Source: Pontibacter pamirensis
GTDB taxonomy: Bacteria > Bacteroidota > Bacteroidia > Cytophagales > Hymenobacteraceae
NCBI RefSeq assembly: GCF_010015475.1
Contig: NZ_SSNI01000017.1
Span: forward strand, 1 to 64,000
DNA: 64,000 bases
Reading direction: 5' to 3'
Part shown: positions 52,975-63,233 of the stretch, in pieces
Layout: each line of letters begins with the position of its first letter
Numbering within the stretch: position 1 is the first letter of the stretch
The notes under the pieces: model-generated
Seen by the model: the letters and a program-made list of their open reading frames with translations, nothing else
What the model was told of the DNA's origin: nothing
Databases searched by the model: none
Made by a program: the position numbers and the translations under genes

Positions 52975-55167
52975 ATGTATAACTCATCATTAAAATCAGC
53001 TTCTTTTCTGGCAAAAAGTACGCACCACCTGCATGGTATTGGCAGTATGCATCTACTGAAAACACTTAGCCTCTATTCGGGCGGAAAATTTCTTTTTCTT
53101 TTGGTCTCTTTTCTCTTTCTCCTGACTGGTTGTGAAAATGAGAAAGTGGAACCAGCTCCAAGAGCAGGTACAGTAACTGCAAATGCTGGACCTGACCAGA
53201 CTGTGCAGGTAGGCCAGACAGTAACGCTGGATGCCTCCGCATCAAAAGATGATCAAAATAAAACGCTGAGCTTTAATTGGGCAGGTACAAAGAAGCCAGC
53301 AGGAAGTAATGTAACGCTGACGAATCCTACACAGGCAAAGCCCACTTTTATCCCTGATCTGCCAGGTGAATATGAGTGGGAGGTAACTGTATCCAGCGCG
53401 AACGCGCAGAAGAAAGACAAGGTGGCTGTTATGGCTATAGCAGATAATACAGCACCTTCAAATGGTATTCTATCAGAAGACATCACTGAATTTACTGTGC
53501 TTGAAAACAGAGAGGCAGACCCAGCAAAGCCTGATTACATTGTCACCAATAATATACAGGTGAAAGCCCGGGTAGCCATAGCGCCAGGTGTGGTAATTGA
53601 GTTTGAGGCAGATAAAGGACTAGAGGTTCTCCCCCAGGGTTATATTACTGCCCGAGGCACAGCTACCCAGAAGATTGTATTTACAGGCAAAACCAAGACT
53701 CCCGGTTTTTGGAAAGGTATACTTTTCGATTCTAACAATGCACTAAACGAACTTACTCAAGTAGAAGTAGGGTATGCCGGAAGCAGTACGATGCGTGACA
53801 TGCCCGAAAACGTTAAAACGAACGTCGGCATAACAGGTACCGCTATAACAGCTGCATCTTTGAGCGTAAAAAACTCCTCTTTCACAAACGCGAACGGATA
53901 TGGGATGTACGTGCTGGGTGAGATACCCGTTTTCTCTGATAACTCCTTCAGCGATAACAGCAGTCTGCCCTTGTTTGTAACCGCAAACCAGATACACAAA
54001 CTTGATGCTGCCTCTACCTTTACAGGAGCTGCCGGTTCGAATATGATAGGCATAGGAGGCACTGTGCATCAACAGACAACAGGAGTTACCTGGCCGCTTA
54101 TGCAGGACGGCACCAAATACGTGGCTATTCATGACCTGGCTATTGAAGGAGGAGTAACAGTGGCTCCGGGCGTTAGCATTGAATTTATGTCAAATAAGGG
54201 GCTGTCTGTAAACTGGACTGGCTATTTGAAGGCAAAAGGAACAGCAGCCAACAAAATTACTTTCACTGGCCTTGATAAAATGAAAGGATTCTGGAAAGGT
54301 ATCATCATTCAGTCTAACAATAGTATGAATGAAATGGATCATGTGGAAGTTTCTTATGGCGGGAAAGGTGATTACGCGACGGGAAATCAAGCTTTTAAAG
54401 CAAACGTAGTCCTATGGGGTGATTTTAGCATGATAGGGCAGGAAGGTACCCTGAAAGTGAGCAATTCTTCGTTCACGCACAGTGGCGGCTACGGTATGGC
54501 GGTGCAGTCTGCAGGGGGTACGCTGGCTGCGTTTGGGAATAACAGCTTTAGCCATAATTTGGGTGCCGCCATGTACGTGGATGCGAGCCAGGTGCATAAA
54601 CTGGATGCTGCTTCCCGCCTCAATGACAGCAACGGCTATAATGGATTAGAAACAGCAGGATATGTTGTATATGATCAGGAAGTGGCTTGGCCTGTTTTCA
54701 ATGATGGCGCCAGGTACCATATTACCGATGATCTGTACATCCAATCAGGGGTAAAGATACAGAACGACGGTACAGCGAATGCCATGCTTGAGTTTGCGGC
54801 TGATAAAGCCCTGTATGTGCAGGATGACGGATATATGATTGCGAAAGGGAACAGCGAGACAGCTTTAGTTTTATTCAGCGGGAAGAATTATATATCTGGC
54901 TCATGGAAAGGCATCCTGATTGACAGCAACAGTCCGCTGAACCAGTTTGATTATGTTGGTATGAACTATGGGGGTAGCAATAAGCTGAATGGCATTCATC
55001 AAAAATCGAATTTGGGTGTTCGGGGGAGAATCAGTGTTACGAATTCAGAATTCAGAAACAGTGGTGGCTATGGGATTTTTGTAACACAAGGCGCTACTAT
55101 CAACGCTGATGCTGCTACAGTAAACGAATTTCAGGGTAACTTGCAGGGGAACTACCACCAGGAATAG
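52975..55167 (+). CDS. lipoprotein with PKD domain and three right-handed beta-helix blocks
   Basis: 730 residues from the ATG at 52975; a later ATG at 53047 gives a more compact signal and is a real alternative. Lipobox FLLT-Gly-Cys53. Residues about 62-150 are a PKD-like domain (GPDQTVQVGQTVTLDASAS). Then come three homologous blocks of about 160-190 residues with repeated WKGI[LI][FIL][DQ]SN and [EQ]V[EG].[SGN]Y.G elements, for example FWKGILFDSNNALNELTQVE, FWKGIIIQSNNSMNEMDHVE and SWKGILIDSNSPLNQFDYVG. That is typical of parallel beta-helix carbohydrate-binding or lyase-like folds. Expected on the cell surface. No enzymatic motif is visible. Confidence 0.8.
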   Translation: MYNSSLKSASFLAKSTHHLHGIGSMHLLKTLSLYSGGKFLFLLVSFLFLLTGCENEKVEPAPRAGTVTANAGPDQTVQVGQTVTLDASASKDDQNKTLSFNWAGTKKPAGSNVTLTNPTQAKPTFIPDLPGEYEWEVTVSSANAQKKDKVAVMAIADNTAPSNGILSEDITEFTVLENREADPAKPDYIVTNNIQVKARVAIAPGVVIEFEADKGLEVLPQGYITARGTATQKIVFTGKTKTPGFWKGILFDSNNALNELTQVEVGYAGSSTMRDMPENVKTNVGITGTAITAASLSVKNSSFTNANGYGMYVLGEIPVFSDNSFSDNSSLPLFVTANQIHKLDAASTFTGAAGSNMIGIGGTVHQQTTGVTWPLMQDGTKYVAIHDLAIEGGVTVAPGVSIEFMSNKGLSVNWTGYLKAKGTAANKITFTGLDKMKGFWKGIIIQSNNSMNEMDHVEVSYGGKGDYATGNQAFKANVVLWGDFSMIGQEGTLKVSNSSFTHSGGYGMAVQSAGGTLAAFGNNSFSHNLGAAMYVDASQVHKLDAASRLNDSNGYNGLETAGYVVYDQEVAWPVFNDGARYHITDDLYIQSGVKIQNDGTANAMLEFAADKALYVQDDGYMIAKGNSETALVLFSGKNYISGSWKGILIDSNSPLNQFDYVGMNYGGSNKLNGIHQKSNLGVRGRISVTNSEFRNSGGYGIFVTQGATINADAATVNEFQGNLQGNYHQE

Positions 55168-55212
55168 CACTACATGACGCAGCGAAAGAACAAACAGACA
55201 GGTATACCCCTG

Positions 55213-55257
55213 AAACATAAAAAGGTGCAGGACATCAGCCTGCACCTTTTTATGTTT
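55213..55257. terminator. 19-bp hairpin between convergent genes
   Basis: Arms AAACATAAAAAGGTGCAGG and its complement around ACATCAG; T-rich on both flanks, so it is likely shared by the beta-helix gene and the convergent P-type ATPase gene. Confidence 0.75.
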
Positions 55258-55296
55258 ACCTAAATAAGCCTTCTGTTTCAGGGAAAATATTAGATA

Positions 55297-58098
55297 CTAA
55301 CTTGGACTCTCAGCCACCTTCTCTAACCGGGCATTGCTCTTAAACCTGAAGTACTTTTCTATTGTCACAATGATAAGAAGGACTACTCCGGCACCAAAAA
55401 TACGCAGCACCTGCATGGCGTCCAGCGGACTTGAGCCAAAGAGGGTGTTCATAAAAGGGACGTAAATGAACAGTGCCTGGAATAGAAACATAGCCCCAAT
55501 GCCATAGTATATCCACATGTTCGTGAAGAGGCCGATTTCCCGCATAGGCCTTACAAGAGAGCGGCAGCTGAACAGGTAAAACGCCTCCAGCACCACTAAA
55601 GTGGTTGTGGCCACTGTGCGTGCCTGCGCTGCGGTAGCGCCTTGCTCCATTTCGTAGTAGTACAGGCCAAAAGAAGCAATCAAAAGTAATACGCCCACCA
55701 GCAAGGTGCGCATAATCAGGTCTCTTGTAAGAATAGGTTCTCCTGATGGTCGTGGTGGCCGGTCCATTATACCCGGTTCTTTGGGTTCAAAAGCCAATGT
55801 AAGTCCCAGCATAATCGCTGTTGTCATGTTCACCCAAAGAATCTGCACCGGCTGCACAGGTAGCTGCGAACCGATAATAACAGCAACTAACACGATGAGT
55901 CCCTCGCCAAGGTTTGTGGGCAGTGTCCAGACGATGAACTTGGTCAGGTTATCAAAGACGCTCCGGCCTTCCTCCACAGCTCCTTCTATAGAAGAAAAGT
56001 TATCGTCGGTGAGCACCATTTCCGCCGCGTCTTTGGCAACCTCGGTACCTGTTATACCCATGGCAATACCTATATTCGCCTGCTTCAGGGCAGGCCCGTC
56101 ATTGACACCGTCGCCCGTCATGGCCACTACTTTATCACGGGACTGCAGTGCCTTCACAAGCCGCAGCTTCTGGTCCGGGGAGACACGGGCAAAAACAGAA
56201 GTCTTCTCCGCTACATCTTCCAGGTCGTGGTCCTGAATCTGCTGCAGTTCCCTGCCTGTAATGGCGACCAATTTACCATTTTCCTTGCGGCCTGTTAAGC
56301 CTATCTGGGTGGCAATAGCCGAGGCGGTGATGGCATGGTCGCCTGTTATCATCTTCACATCTATGCCTGCCTTCTGGCACAGCTTTACGGCCTCCACGGC
56401 TTCCTTGCGCGGGGGGTCAATCATGCCCTGCAAACCCAAAAAAACAAGTCCTGAGCTGGTGTCGTTGTGCGTGATGTCTGTTATGCCATCAGGCGCTTCG
56501 GCCATGGCACAGGCCAGTACGCGCAAGCCTTCGCTGGCCAATTCCTCCACCTGTTTTTCTATTGCCTCCCTGTCTACCTCCATAAGTTCGCCATCGGGCT
56601 GCATGGCTTTGTTACTTCGCTCCAGCACAGCCTCTACTGAGCCTTTCAGGTAAATAACAGGGCGGATGCCAGCGTGAAGCGTGGCCATGTACTGGTATTC
56701 GGATTCGAAGGGAATGGTGTCTTTACGCGGCTCTTTCTGTTCCAGTTCCTCTAATTTGAAACCCGCTTTGCGTGCCGCCACCACCATGGCTCCTTCGGTG
56801 GGGTCACCTTCGATAGTCCAGGAGCCTTCTTTTTCTTTTACTGAACTGTCGTTACATAGTATTCCTGCTTTCAGGCACAGTTCCAGCGCTTTGTTGGCTC
56901 CCAGGTCAGCTGGTTGGTTGTTATCCAGAATTTCTCCCTCCGGGCGGTAACCGAGTCCTTTCACAAAGTATGCTTTGCCTCCTGCTACCAGCTGCTGTAC
57001 CGTCATCTGGTTTTCAGTGAGGGTGCCTGTTTTATCAGAGCAGATAACGTTGGTGCTGCCGAGTGTTTCTACAGCCACCAGTTTGCGTATGATGGCTCTG
57101 CGCTGCGCCATTTTAGAAACCCCCAGCGCCAGCATAATAGTAACTGCCACAGGCAAACCTTCCGGTATGGCGCCCACTGCCAATGCAACGGCTACCATAA
57201 AGGTTTCGCCTATACCTTCACCGCGGAGCATACCAACGGCAAAAACGATAACAGAAAGCCCCAGGATTACCCATAGCAGCAAATGGCTAAACTCTTTGAT
57301 TTTTATAGTAAGAGGTGTCTCCAGCTCCTGAGCACCTGAGATAGACTGCTGTATTTTACCTACCTCTGTTTCGTCTCCTGTTGCTACCACCACTCCCTTG
57401 CCTTGCCCATACGTAACCATAGTAGAGGAGAAGCCCATGCTCAGGCGGTCGCCTAACACATCATCCGGGGCTACGGGTTCTGCGTTTTTCTCCACAGCCA
57501 CAGACTCTCCCGTCAATGCCGACTCGTCCACTTTCAAGTCGCGCTGCTTCACCAGGCGCACGTCGGCAGGGAATTTGTCACCCGACTGTACCACCACAAT
57601 ATCCCCCGGTACCAGCTCCTGCGCATCAATATCCTGTTTTTTTCCATTGCGGATAGCTTGCGCTTTGGACGTCATGCTTTTAGCCAGGGCATCAATCGCC
57701 TCCAGTGCCTTCGACTCCTGCACATACCCGATAATGGCGTTGACGAACACAACGGCGAAAATAACAATGGCATCTGTGTACTCTTTCAGGAAAATGGTGA
57801 CCACTGTGGCGGCAAGCAAAATGTAAATCAGCGGCTGATGAAACTGCAGCATAAACCGTACAAAGGCGCTCTGCTGCTTTTTTGGAGTCATTACGTTGCG
57901 GCCATACTGCTCCTGGCGCGCTGTCACCTCTTCATCGGACAAGCCATTTACCGGGGAGACTTCCAGCAGTTCCATCACCTCCACAGGATCCATACTATGC
58001 CACGGATGCTGTTTTTCAGATGGAAAAGCCTTGCTTCCTTTCTCTTTTTCTTCTGTTAGTTGCATGGCAGGGGATGTCTTTTCTTCAACAGTTACCAT
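55297..58098 (-). CDS. P-type cation-transporting ATPase (type II, PMR1/SERCA-like)
   Basis: 933 residues. Phosphorylation site SDKTGTLT with Asp355; TGES (197-200) in the actuator; M4 motif PEGLPVAVT (312-320) as in calcium pumps; hinge MTGDGVNDGPALK; and about ten membrane helices. The M6 motif WVNMTTAIMLG lacks the aspartate of SERCA site I, so the transported ion and stoichiometry are uncertain (Ca2+, Mn2+ or Na+ are all possible). The N-terminal cation-ATPase domain (HPWHSMDPVEVMELL) is complete. Standalone gene in the inner membrane. Confidence 0.93.
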   Translation of the reverse strand: MVTVEEKTSPAMQLTEEKEKGSKAFPSEKQHPWHSMDPVEVMELLEVSPVNGLSDEEVTARQEQYGRNVMTPKKQQSAFVRFMLQFHQPLIYILLAATVVTIFLKEYTDAIVIFAVVFVNAIIGYVQESKALEAIDALAKSMTSKAQAIRNGKKQDIDAQELVPGDIVVVQSGDKFPADVRLVKQRDLKVDESALTGESVAVEKNAEPVAPDDVLGDRLSMGFSSTMVTYGQGKGVVVATGDETEVGKIQQSISGAQELETPLTIKIKEFSHLLLWVILGLSVIVFAVGMLRGEGIGETFMVAVALAVGAIPEGLPVAVTIMLALGVSKMAQRRAIIRKLVAVETLGSTNVICSDKTGTLTENQMTVQQLVAGGKAYFVKGLGYRPEGEILDNNQPADLGANKALELCLKAGILCNDSSVKEKEGSWTIEGDPTEGAMVVAARKAGFKLEELEQKEPRKDTIPFESEYQYMATLHAGIRPVIYLKGSVEAVLERSNKAMQPDGELMEVDREAIEKQVEELASEGLRVLACAMAEAPDGITDITHNDTSSGLVFLGLQGMIDPPRKEAVEAVKLCQKAGIDVKMITGDHAITASAIATQIGLTGRKENGKLVAITGRELQQIQDHDLEDVAEKTSVFARVSPDQKLRLVKALQSRDKVVAMTGDGVNDGPALKQANIGIAMGITGTEVAKDAAEMVLTDDNFSSIEGAVEEGRSVFDNLTKFIVWTLPTNLGEGLIVLVAVIIGSQLPVQPVQILWVNMTTAIMLGLTLAFEPKEPGIMDRPPRPSGEPILTRDLIMRTLLVGVLLLIASFGLYYYEMEQGATAAQARTVATTTLVVLEAFYLFSCRSLVRPMREIGLFTNMWIYYGIGAMFLFQALFIYVPFMNTLFGSSPLDAMQVLRIFGAGVVLLIIVTIEKYFRFKSNARLEKVAESPS

Positions 58099-58251
58099 AT
58101 AGTCTTACGCGGTATGGTGTAAACAAGCTATATTTCAATTGGTTGCGTATCCGGATTGATAGGTGATACCAAAAATGAAAATCTGGCCTGATAAACCAAT
58201 CGTTCAGCAGGCCAGGGAAGAAAATATTGTGGTGAAGACAAATTGATCGGT

Positions 58252-59022
58252 CTAACGCGCCAGGTAGCCACCGTCTACGGCATAGTAGGCACCTGTCACA
58301 AAGGAGGCTTTGTCAGAACTCAGCCATACCACCAGTTCGGCCACTTCTTCTGACTCACCCAGTCTGCCGATAGGGTGCAGACCGGCCAGCATCTGGAAAG
58401 ATTCTTCATTCATTCCTGCATCGGATAAGAGCGGCGTTTTAATAAAAGCCGGGCCAACTGCATTCACCCGTATACCTTTGGCAGAATATTCCACCGCACC
58501 GTTTTTAGTGAGCCCCACCACGCCGTGCTTGGAAGCCACATAGGCAGCTGAGTTGGCAAAACTAACCTGACCCAGAATAGAAGAGTTATTGACGATGGCA
58601 CCTCCTCCGTTCTGCAGCATTTGCTGTATCTGGTATTTCATGCAGTAGAACACACTGCTCAGGTTAACGGCAATTACGGTGTTCCAGCCTTCAATGCTCA
58701 TGTCACCTACCGGGTTAGCTTCTCCGCCAATCCCTGCATTGTTGAAGGCAATATCAAGCCGGCCATATTCCGCTGCAGTTTTTTTCACCATGTTTTCACA
58801 ATCCTCTGGTTTCGCAACATTCGCTTTTACAAAAATGGCGTCGCCACCCTGGCTTTTGACTTCCTCCACCACCTGGATTCCTTTTTCTTCGTTGATATCA
58901 GAAACAACTACTTTTGCACCTTCCCGTGCATATTGCAGAGCTGTTGCCTTACCGATGCCTGATGATGCCCCGGTTACGAGCGCTACTTTTCCTGCGAATT
59001 GGTTTTGAGCGTTTACTGCCAT
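58252..59022 (-). CDS. short-chain dehydrogenase/reductase (SDR)
   Basis: 256 residues, a classical SDR. NAD(P)-binding TGASSGIG (18-25), NNAG (93-96), and catalytic Ser in NNSSILGQ with Tyr-xxx-Lys (YVASK). Asp at the end of the second strand (VVVSDIN) favours NAD(H). The C-terminal VTGAYYAVDGGYLAR is common. Closest to glucose 1-dehydrogenase or cyclopentanol-type SDRs; the substrate is not predictable. Standalone, upstream of the ATPase on the same strand (153 bp gap). Confidence 0.92.
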   Translation of the reverse strand: MAVNAQNQFAGKVALVTGASSGIGKATALQYAREGAKVVVSDINEEKGIQVVEEVKSQGGDAIFVKANVAKPEDCENMVKKTAAEYGRLDIAFNNAGIGGEANPVGDMSIEGWNTVIAVNLSSVFYCMKYQIQQMLQNGGGAIVNNSSILGQVSFANSAAYVASKHGVVGLTKNGAVEYSAKGIRVNAVGPAFIKTPLLSDAGMNEESFQMLAGLHPIGRLGESEEVAELVVWLSSDKASFVTGAYYAVDGGYLAR

Positions 59023-59421
59023 TTCTTTATAGTTTAGTTTGTAAATACAAGATTGTCACCTTATTGCGGTGGTATGTTGCAAAGTTCAGCTTTTCCCTTT
59101 AGAGGTAATATGACAAGTGTCAATTAGTAAAATGTTTGATGTCAGTAATTAACACCGCCCTGTGCGTTTGATTTGTGTTCTGGAAGCTTTGCTGGTTACA
59201 GGGTGAAGACCTTTGTTTTTAAATCCGGAAACCTGGTATAAAGAGTGATTTCCCTGCTAATTTAAGGCCTTAACTAAAGTTAGGTTGAACAATGTATATA
59301 GTTTATAACTTTTTTAAGTTATATATGAATTATAAACGTGGTGGTAAAGAACAGGGTCTTTGCGTGTTTATACGTTTAAAAACAGTACCAGCACAAGACA
59401 AGATTTTAACATGATAGTGAT
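59023..59421. other. promoter region of the export operon
   Basis: 399 bp without a gene. TATAACTT (59304-59311) and AAGTTATA (59316-59323) form an AT-rich hairpin or operator-like palindrome about 100 bp ahead of the adaptor start. No terminator. Confidence 0.45.
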
Positions 59422-60516
59422 ATGTTAAGAAAAATGAAATTATTTCTGCAACTGGTCCTTGTCATGCTGCTATTTGTTTCCTGTACAGAAGAACAGGAAA
59501 CAACCCAGCCTACTGTAGAAAATATCTCTGAGTCAGTGTACGCGTCGGGGGTGGTGAAGAGCCAGAATCAGTACTAGGTTTTCCCTATGGTAAACGGCGT
59601 TATTCAGCAGGTATTGGTTACGGAGGGAGATGTGGTGCAGGCGGGAGAACCGCTTTTAAAAGTAGAAAATGAGGCTGCCCGTTTAAGCACCGAAAACGCC
59701 CGGCTTGCCGCCGACTATGCCCGCGTAAGTGCCAATGATGAGAAGCTGAATGAACTGCAGGCAGCTATTGACCTGGCCGAAAGCAAAAAGCAAAACGATT
59801 CGCTGCTGCTGGTAAGGCAGCGAAACCTTTGGGCCGACCAGATTGGCACCCGTGTAGAACTTGAGCAAAGAGAGCTTAACTATAAAAATGCTGTGACAGC
59901 TTATCGATCAGCTTTGCTGCGGTACAATAACCTGAAAAAGCAACTTGATTTCGCTGAAAGGCAGTCAGAGAAAAACCTGCAGATAAGCCAGACGAGAACA
60001 GATGACTATACCGTAAAAAGCGCAACGGACGGCAAGGTATACAGTGTGCTGAAGGAGAAGGGGGAAATGGTAAGCCCGCAGAGCCCGGTGGCGGTGATTG
60101 GAGACGCAGACGAATTCATGCTAGAGCTGCAGGTAGATGAATATGACATTTCCCGCATCAGGCCGGGGCAAAAGGTGCTGCTGAACCTGGACAGTTACAA
60201 AGGGGAGGTGTTTGAAGCCGAAATAACGAAGATAAACCCGGCAATGAACGAGAGAACCCGGTCTTTTACCGTAGACGCTAATTTTGTAACCACACCACCG
60301 GCACTTTATCCAAACCTCACCACAGAGGCTAACATCATCATCCAGGCAAAAGACAGTGCCCTTCTTATTCCGCGCGAGTACCTGCTGGACGGCTCTTTTG
60401 TGTTGAAGGAAAACAATGAAAAAGTGAAAGTAAGCACGGGGCTCAAAGACTACCAGAAAGTAGAAATACTGGACGGGCTGACGAGGGAGGACGTTATCGT
60501 AAAGCCAGTCCGATGA
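59422..60516 (+). pseudogene. HlyD/MFP-type export adaptor with an in-frame amber codon
   Basis: Read from ATG 59422 this is a lipoprotein (MLLFVS-Cys) of the membrane-fusion family, but TAG at 59575-59577 interrupts it where CAG (Gln) would fit (QNQY-stop-VFPMVNG). After the stop the same frame encodes the whole adaptor: a lipoyl half (MVNGVIQQVLVTEGDVVQAGEPLL), a coiled coil (about 90-200), and the beta-barrel and proximal domain to 60516. Without read-through, translation could restart at ATG 59587, but that product lacks signal and lipid anchor and would not reach the periplasm. It may be a mutation, a sequencing error or suppression. The stop overlaps the permease start by 4 bp, so the operon is intact otherwise. 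Confidence 0.75.
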
Positions 60517-61772
60517 ACAGCAAACTCATTTTAGGGTTAGCAAAATCGCTGCTGCTGGCCCGGTGGCGACAAACTTTGGTGGCTGCTGTAGGAGTAACCT
60601 TCAGCATTGCCATGTTTATCACGCTGCTCAGTTTTATGAACGGCCTCAACGACCTGCTGGATGGCCTGATCCTGAACCGGACCCCACACGTGCGCCTGTA
60701 TAACGAGGTAAAACCAAGCGAGAACCAGCCGGTCAATATGTCTTCAGAGTATAAGGCCTCCTATAATTTTATAAAGTCGGTTAAGTCAGGCATAAGCCGC
60801 AAAGAACTTTACAACAGCGGCCCCATTATGCAGGCAGTAAGAGCAGATAACCGGGTAGTGGGCGTTGCTCCCAAACTAACCGCGCAGGTGTTTTTCAATG
60901 AAGGCACTATTGACATAACGGGAGTAATAAATGGAATAGATGTGGAGGAGGAGAGCAGGCTGTTTAACTTCCAGGACTATGTAACCGCCGGTTCTGCCAT
61001 AGATGCGAAAAATGTTTCGAACAGCATTATACTCGGCAAAGGACTTGCTGATATTTTAGTGGCTGATATAGGTGATGTAGTGCAGGTAACTACAGCGCAG
61101 GGAGAGCGCTTTTCGCTGAAGGTGGTAGGGTATTTTCAGTCAGGTATACAGGAGATTGACAAAGTCCAGAGCTATGCTTCTATTGGCACGACACAGAAAC
61201 TACTGGGCCAGCCAGCCAACTATATCACCGATATCCAGGTAAAATTAAGGGATTTAGCGATGGCCCCAGCCGTGGCAAAGGAGTACGCACAACTGTTTGG
61301 GGCTGATGCCGAAGATATCCAGACCGCCAATGCGCAGTTCGAGACAGGCAGTAATATCCGTACGCTGATTTCGTATGCCGTGGGTGTTACCTTACTAATA
61401 GTGGCAGGCTTCGGGATATTTAATATCCTGAACATGATGATTTACGAAAAGATGGACTCCATCGCCATACTCAAGGCCACCGGTTTCTCTGGCCGCGATG
61501 TGAACCGAATTTTCCTGGTCATAGCTCTGAGCATTGGTTTCTTCGGTGGGTTCCTGGGGCTGCTGATTGGGTTCGGATTCTCCCTTATCATTGATAACAT
61601 CCCCTTCAACACGGCTGCACTGCCAACCATTAAAACATACCCGATAAACTACAGCCCTGTATTTTACTTTATAGGTGGATTCTTTTCTTTGATTACGACT
61701 TATTTTGCAGGTTACTTCCCGGCGCGCAAAGCAAGTAAGGTAGACCCTGTAGAGATAATAAGAGGCAAATAG
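60513..61772 (+). CDS. FtsX-type ABC permease (LolC/E- or MacB-like)
   Basis: 419 residues, four transmembrane helices (about 22-45, 285-308, 335-358, 383-405) with a large periplasmic MacB_PCD loop. Conserved FtsX-like pieces are FGIFNILNMMIYEKMDSIAILKATG and FPARKASKVDPVEIIRGK. The ATGA overlap with the adaptor gene's stop indicates translational coupling. With the ATPase at 61885 it forms a tripartite exporter or lipoprotein-release system. Confidence 0.9.
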   Translation: MNSKLILGLAKSLLLARWRQTLVAAVGVTFSIAMFITLLSFMNGLNDLLDGLILNRTPHVRLYNEVKPSENQPVNMSSEYKASYNFIKSVKSGISRKELYNSGPIMQAVRADNRVVGVAPKLTAQVFFNEGTIDITGVINGIDVEEESRLFNFQDYVTAGSAIDAKNVSNSIILGKGLADILVADIGDVVQVTTAQGERFSLKVVGYFQSGIQEIDKVQSYASIGTTQKLLGQPANYITDIQVKLRDLAMAPAVAKEYAQLFGADAEDIQTANAQFETGSNIRTLISYAVGVTLLIVAGFGIFNILNMMIYEKMDSIAILKATGFSGRDVNRIFLVIALSIGFFGGFLGLLIGFGFSLIIDNIPFNTAALPTIKTYPINYSPVFYFIGGFFSLITTYFAGYFPARKASKVDPVEIIRGK

Positions 61773-61884
61773 AAACCGGACTATCAGGGTTGGAAGATTG
61801 ACAGGATAAAGAACTTTGGTTGATTTTCAGGAAAATATGACATTAGTCGCATTTACGCGCAGCACCTTCTCAACAATTTAGTAT

Positions 61885-62565
61885 ATGCAGGACATTATAC
61901 TGGAAGCAAGGCATATCAACAAACAGTTTCATGACCCGGTAACGGTGCAGGTGCTCACCGACATTACCTTTTCTATTGCCAAAGGTGAGTTTGTGTCTGT
62001 TATCGGTAAGTCAGGTTGCGGAAAGTCTACACTGCTATACATTTTGTCTACCATGGATACGGATTATGATGGAGAATTGCTCATAGATGGCGCGTCGATG
62101 ACTGGGAAGAACGATGCGGCGCTGGCGCGTATCCGCAACGAGAAGATTGGGTTTGTATTCCAATTTCATTATCTGCTCAACGAGTTTTCAGTGCTCCGAA
62201 ACGTGATGCTGCCGGGTATGAAGCTGAACAAGTTTAGTGAGCAGGAAGTGGAGCACCGGGCCCTGGAGCGGCTGAAGATGTTAGGTATAGAGCAGCTGGC
62301 TCATAAAATGGCCTACAAAGTCTCTGGTGGCGAAAAGCAGCGGGTAGCCATTGCCCGTGCCCTAATTAACGACCCATCCGTTATCATGGGCGATGAACCT
62401 ACAGGCAACCTGGATGTAAAGAATAGCGAAATGGTGTTTGATATCCTTCAGCAGCTGGCGGCAGAACATAACCAGACGCTGCTGATTGTGACCCACGACC
62501 AGAGCTTTGCCGAAAAAACCGGACACATTATTGAAATGGAGGACGGGAAAATCATCCGCAATTAG
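61885..62565 (+). CDS. ABC transporter ATP-binding subunit (LolD/MacB-like)
   Basis: 226 residues, complete. Walker [10 protein letters not shown] (about 37-45), Q-loop [10 protein letters not shown], signature [15 protein letters not shown], Walker [13 protein letters not shown], and H-loop VTHDQSF. The family is LolD/MacB/FtsE-type. It is third in the adaptor-permease-ATPase operon, 112 bp after the permease. Cytoplasmic face of the inner membrane. Substrate unknown: lipoproteins, peptides or drugs are all plausible. Confidence 0.92.
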   Translation: MQDIILEARHINKQFHDPVTVQVLTDITFSIAKGEFVSVIGKSGCGKSTLLYILSTMDTDYDGELLIDGASMTGKNDAALARIRNEKIGFVFQFHYLLNEFSVLRNVMLPGMKLNKFSEQEVEHRALERLKMLGIEQLAHKMAYKVSGGEKQRVAIARALINDPSVIMGDEPTGNLDVKNSEMVFDILQQLAAEHNQTLLIVTHDQSFAEKTGHIIEMEDGKIIRN

Positions 62566-62621
62566 ACCGAACTTTAAAAGGCAGGAGCCGCAAAGGCACG
62601 ACTGAAAGTAAAATTACTGGC

Positions 62622-62990
62622 TTACTTGCGGAAAATCTTTGTAATGCTCCGGGCGGTAAGCATGACTAGAACACCACTTATCGCAAATATTTTGATTATT
62701 GTCTGAGGGTCCTTTATGGAGCGAAACCGCGTACTTCCTTCGCTTATTTCAATATAGCCGACAGGAGTAAGCACCATACCGCCGCCGCCACCCGAGCCCT
62801 CTTCTCCTGTTTTCATGCCAGCCCCGCCACCAAAGCCATACACCGCCTTGGAAACTGGTATAACAGTAAAGCCATTTCGTTCTACAGGTTCTCCATAAAT
62901 TCGCGCAGCGTTGGCTGCACCACCAAGTTTTTCTGCTATTCTTTCAACAAACGAGCTGGATGCGCTGCTTTGAGTATCTTGATTTTCCAT
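62622..62990 (-). CDS. GerW/YtfJ-family protein
   Basis: 122 residues. The domain is small: GNGFTVIPVSKAVYGFGGGAG-like core (FTVIPVSKAVYGFG) followed by glycine-rich EEGSGGGGGM and TPVGYIEIS, as in YtfJ/GerW, plus a C-terminal hydrophobic helix (about 98-115). The family was named for a Bacillus spore protein, but many non-sporulating Bacteroidota have it, so its role here is different or more general. It converges on the ABC operon. Confidence 0.75.
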   Translation of the reverse strand: MENQDTQSSASSSFVERIAEKLGGAANAARIYGEPVERNGFTVIPVSKAVYGFGGGAGMKTGEEGSGGGGGMVLTPVGYIEISEGSTRFRSIKDPQTIIKIFAISGVLVMLTARSITKIFRK

Positions 62991-63233
62991 TTTGCTTTCA
63001 AATTAACGGTATAGGAGGGATAATTTTCTAATGCTGTGGGATTAATACGACCTGATTTGAATATAAGAAAAATTCATATAATAACCTGAAAAAGCCATTG
63101 ATTAAGTTGTAAAGGAGAGCATGATGTATGGTTACAAAGTTAACAGCAGATATGAGCTGCTGTAGTAGCAGATTTAAATTCAAGACTTTACCTTTGCGGC
63201 TTAAATTAGCTTTTTTAACCCTTTACATCCGGC

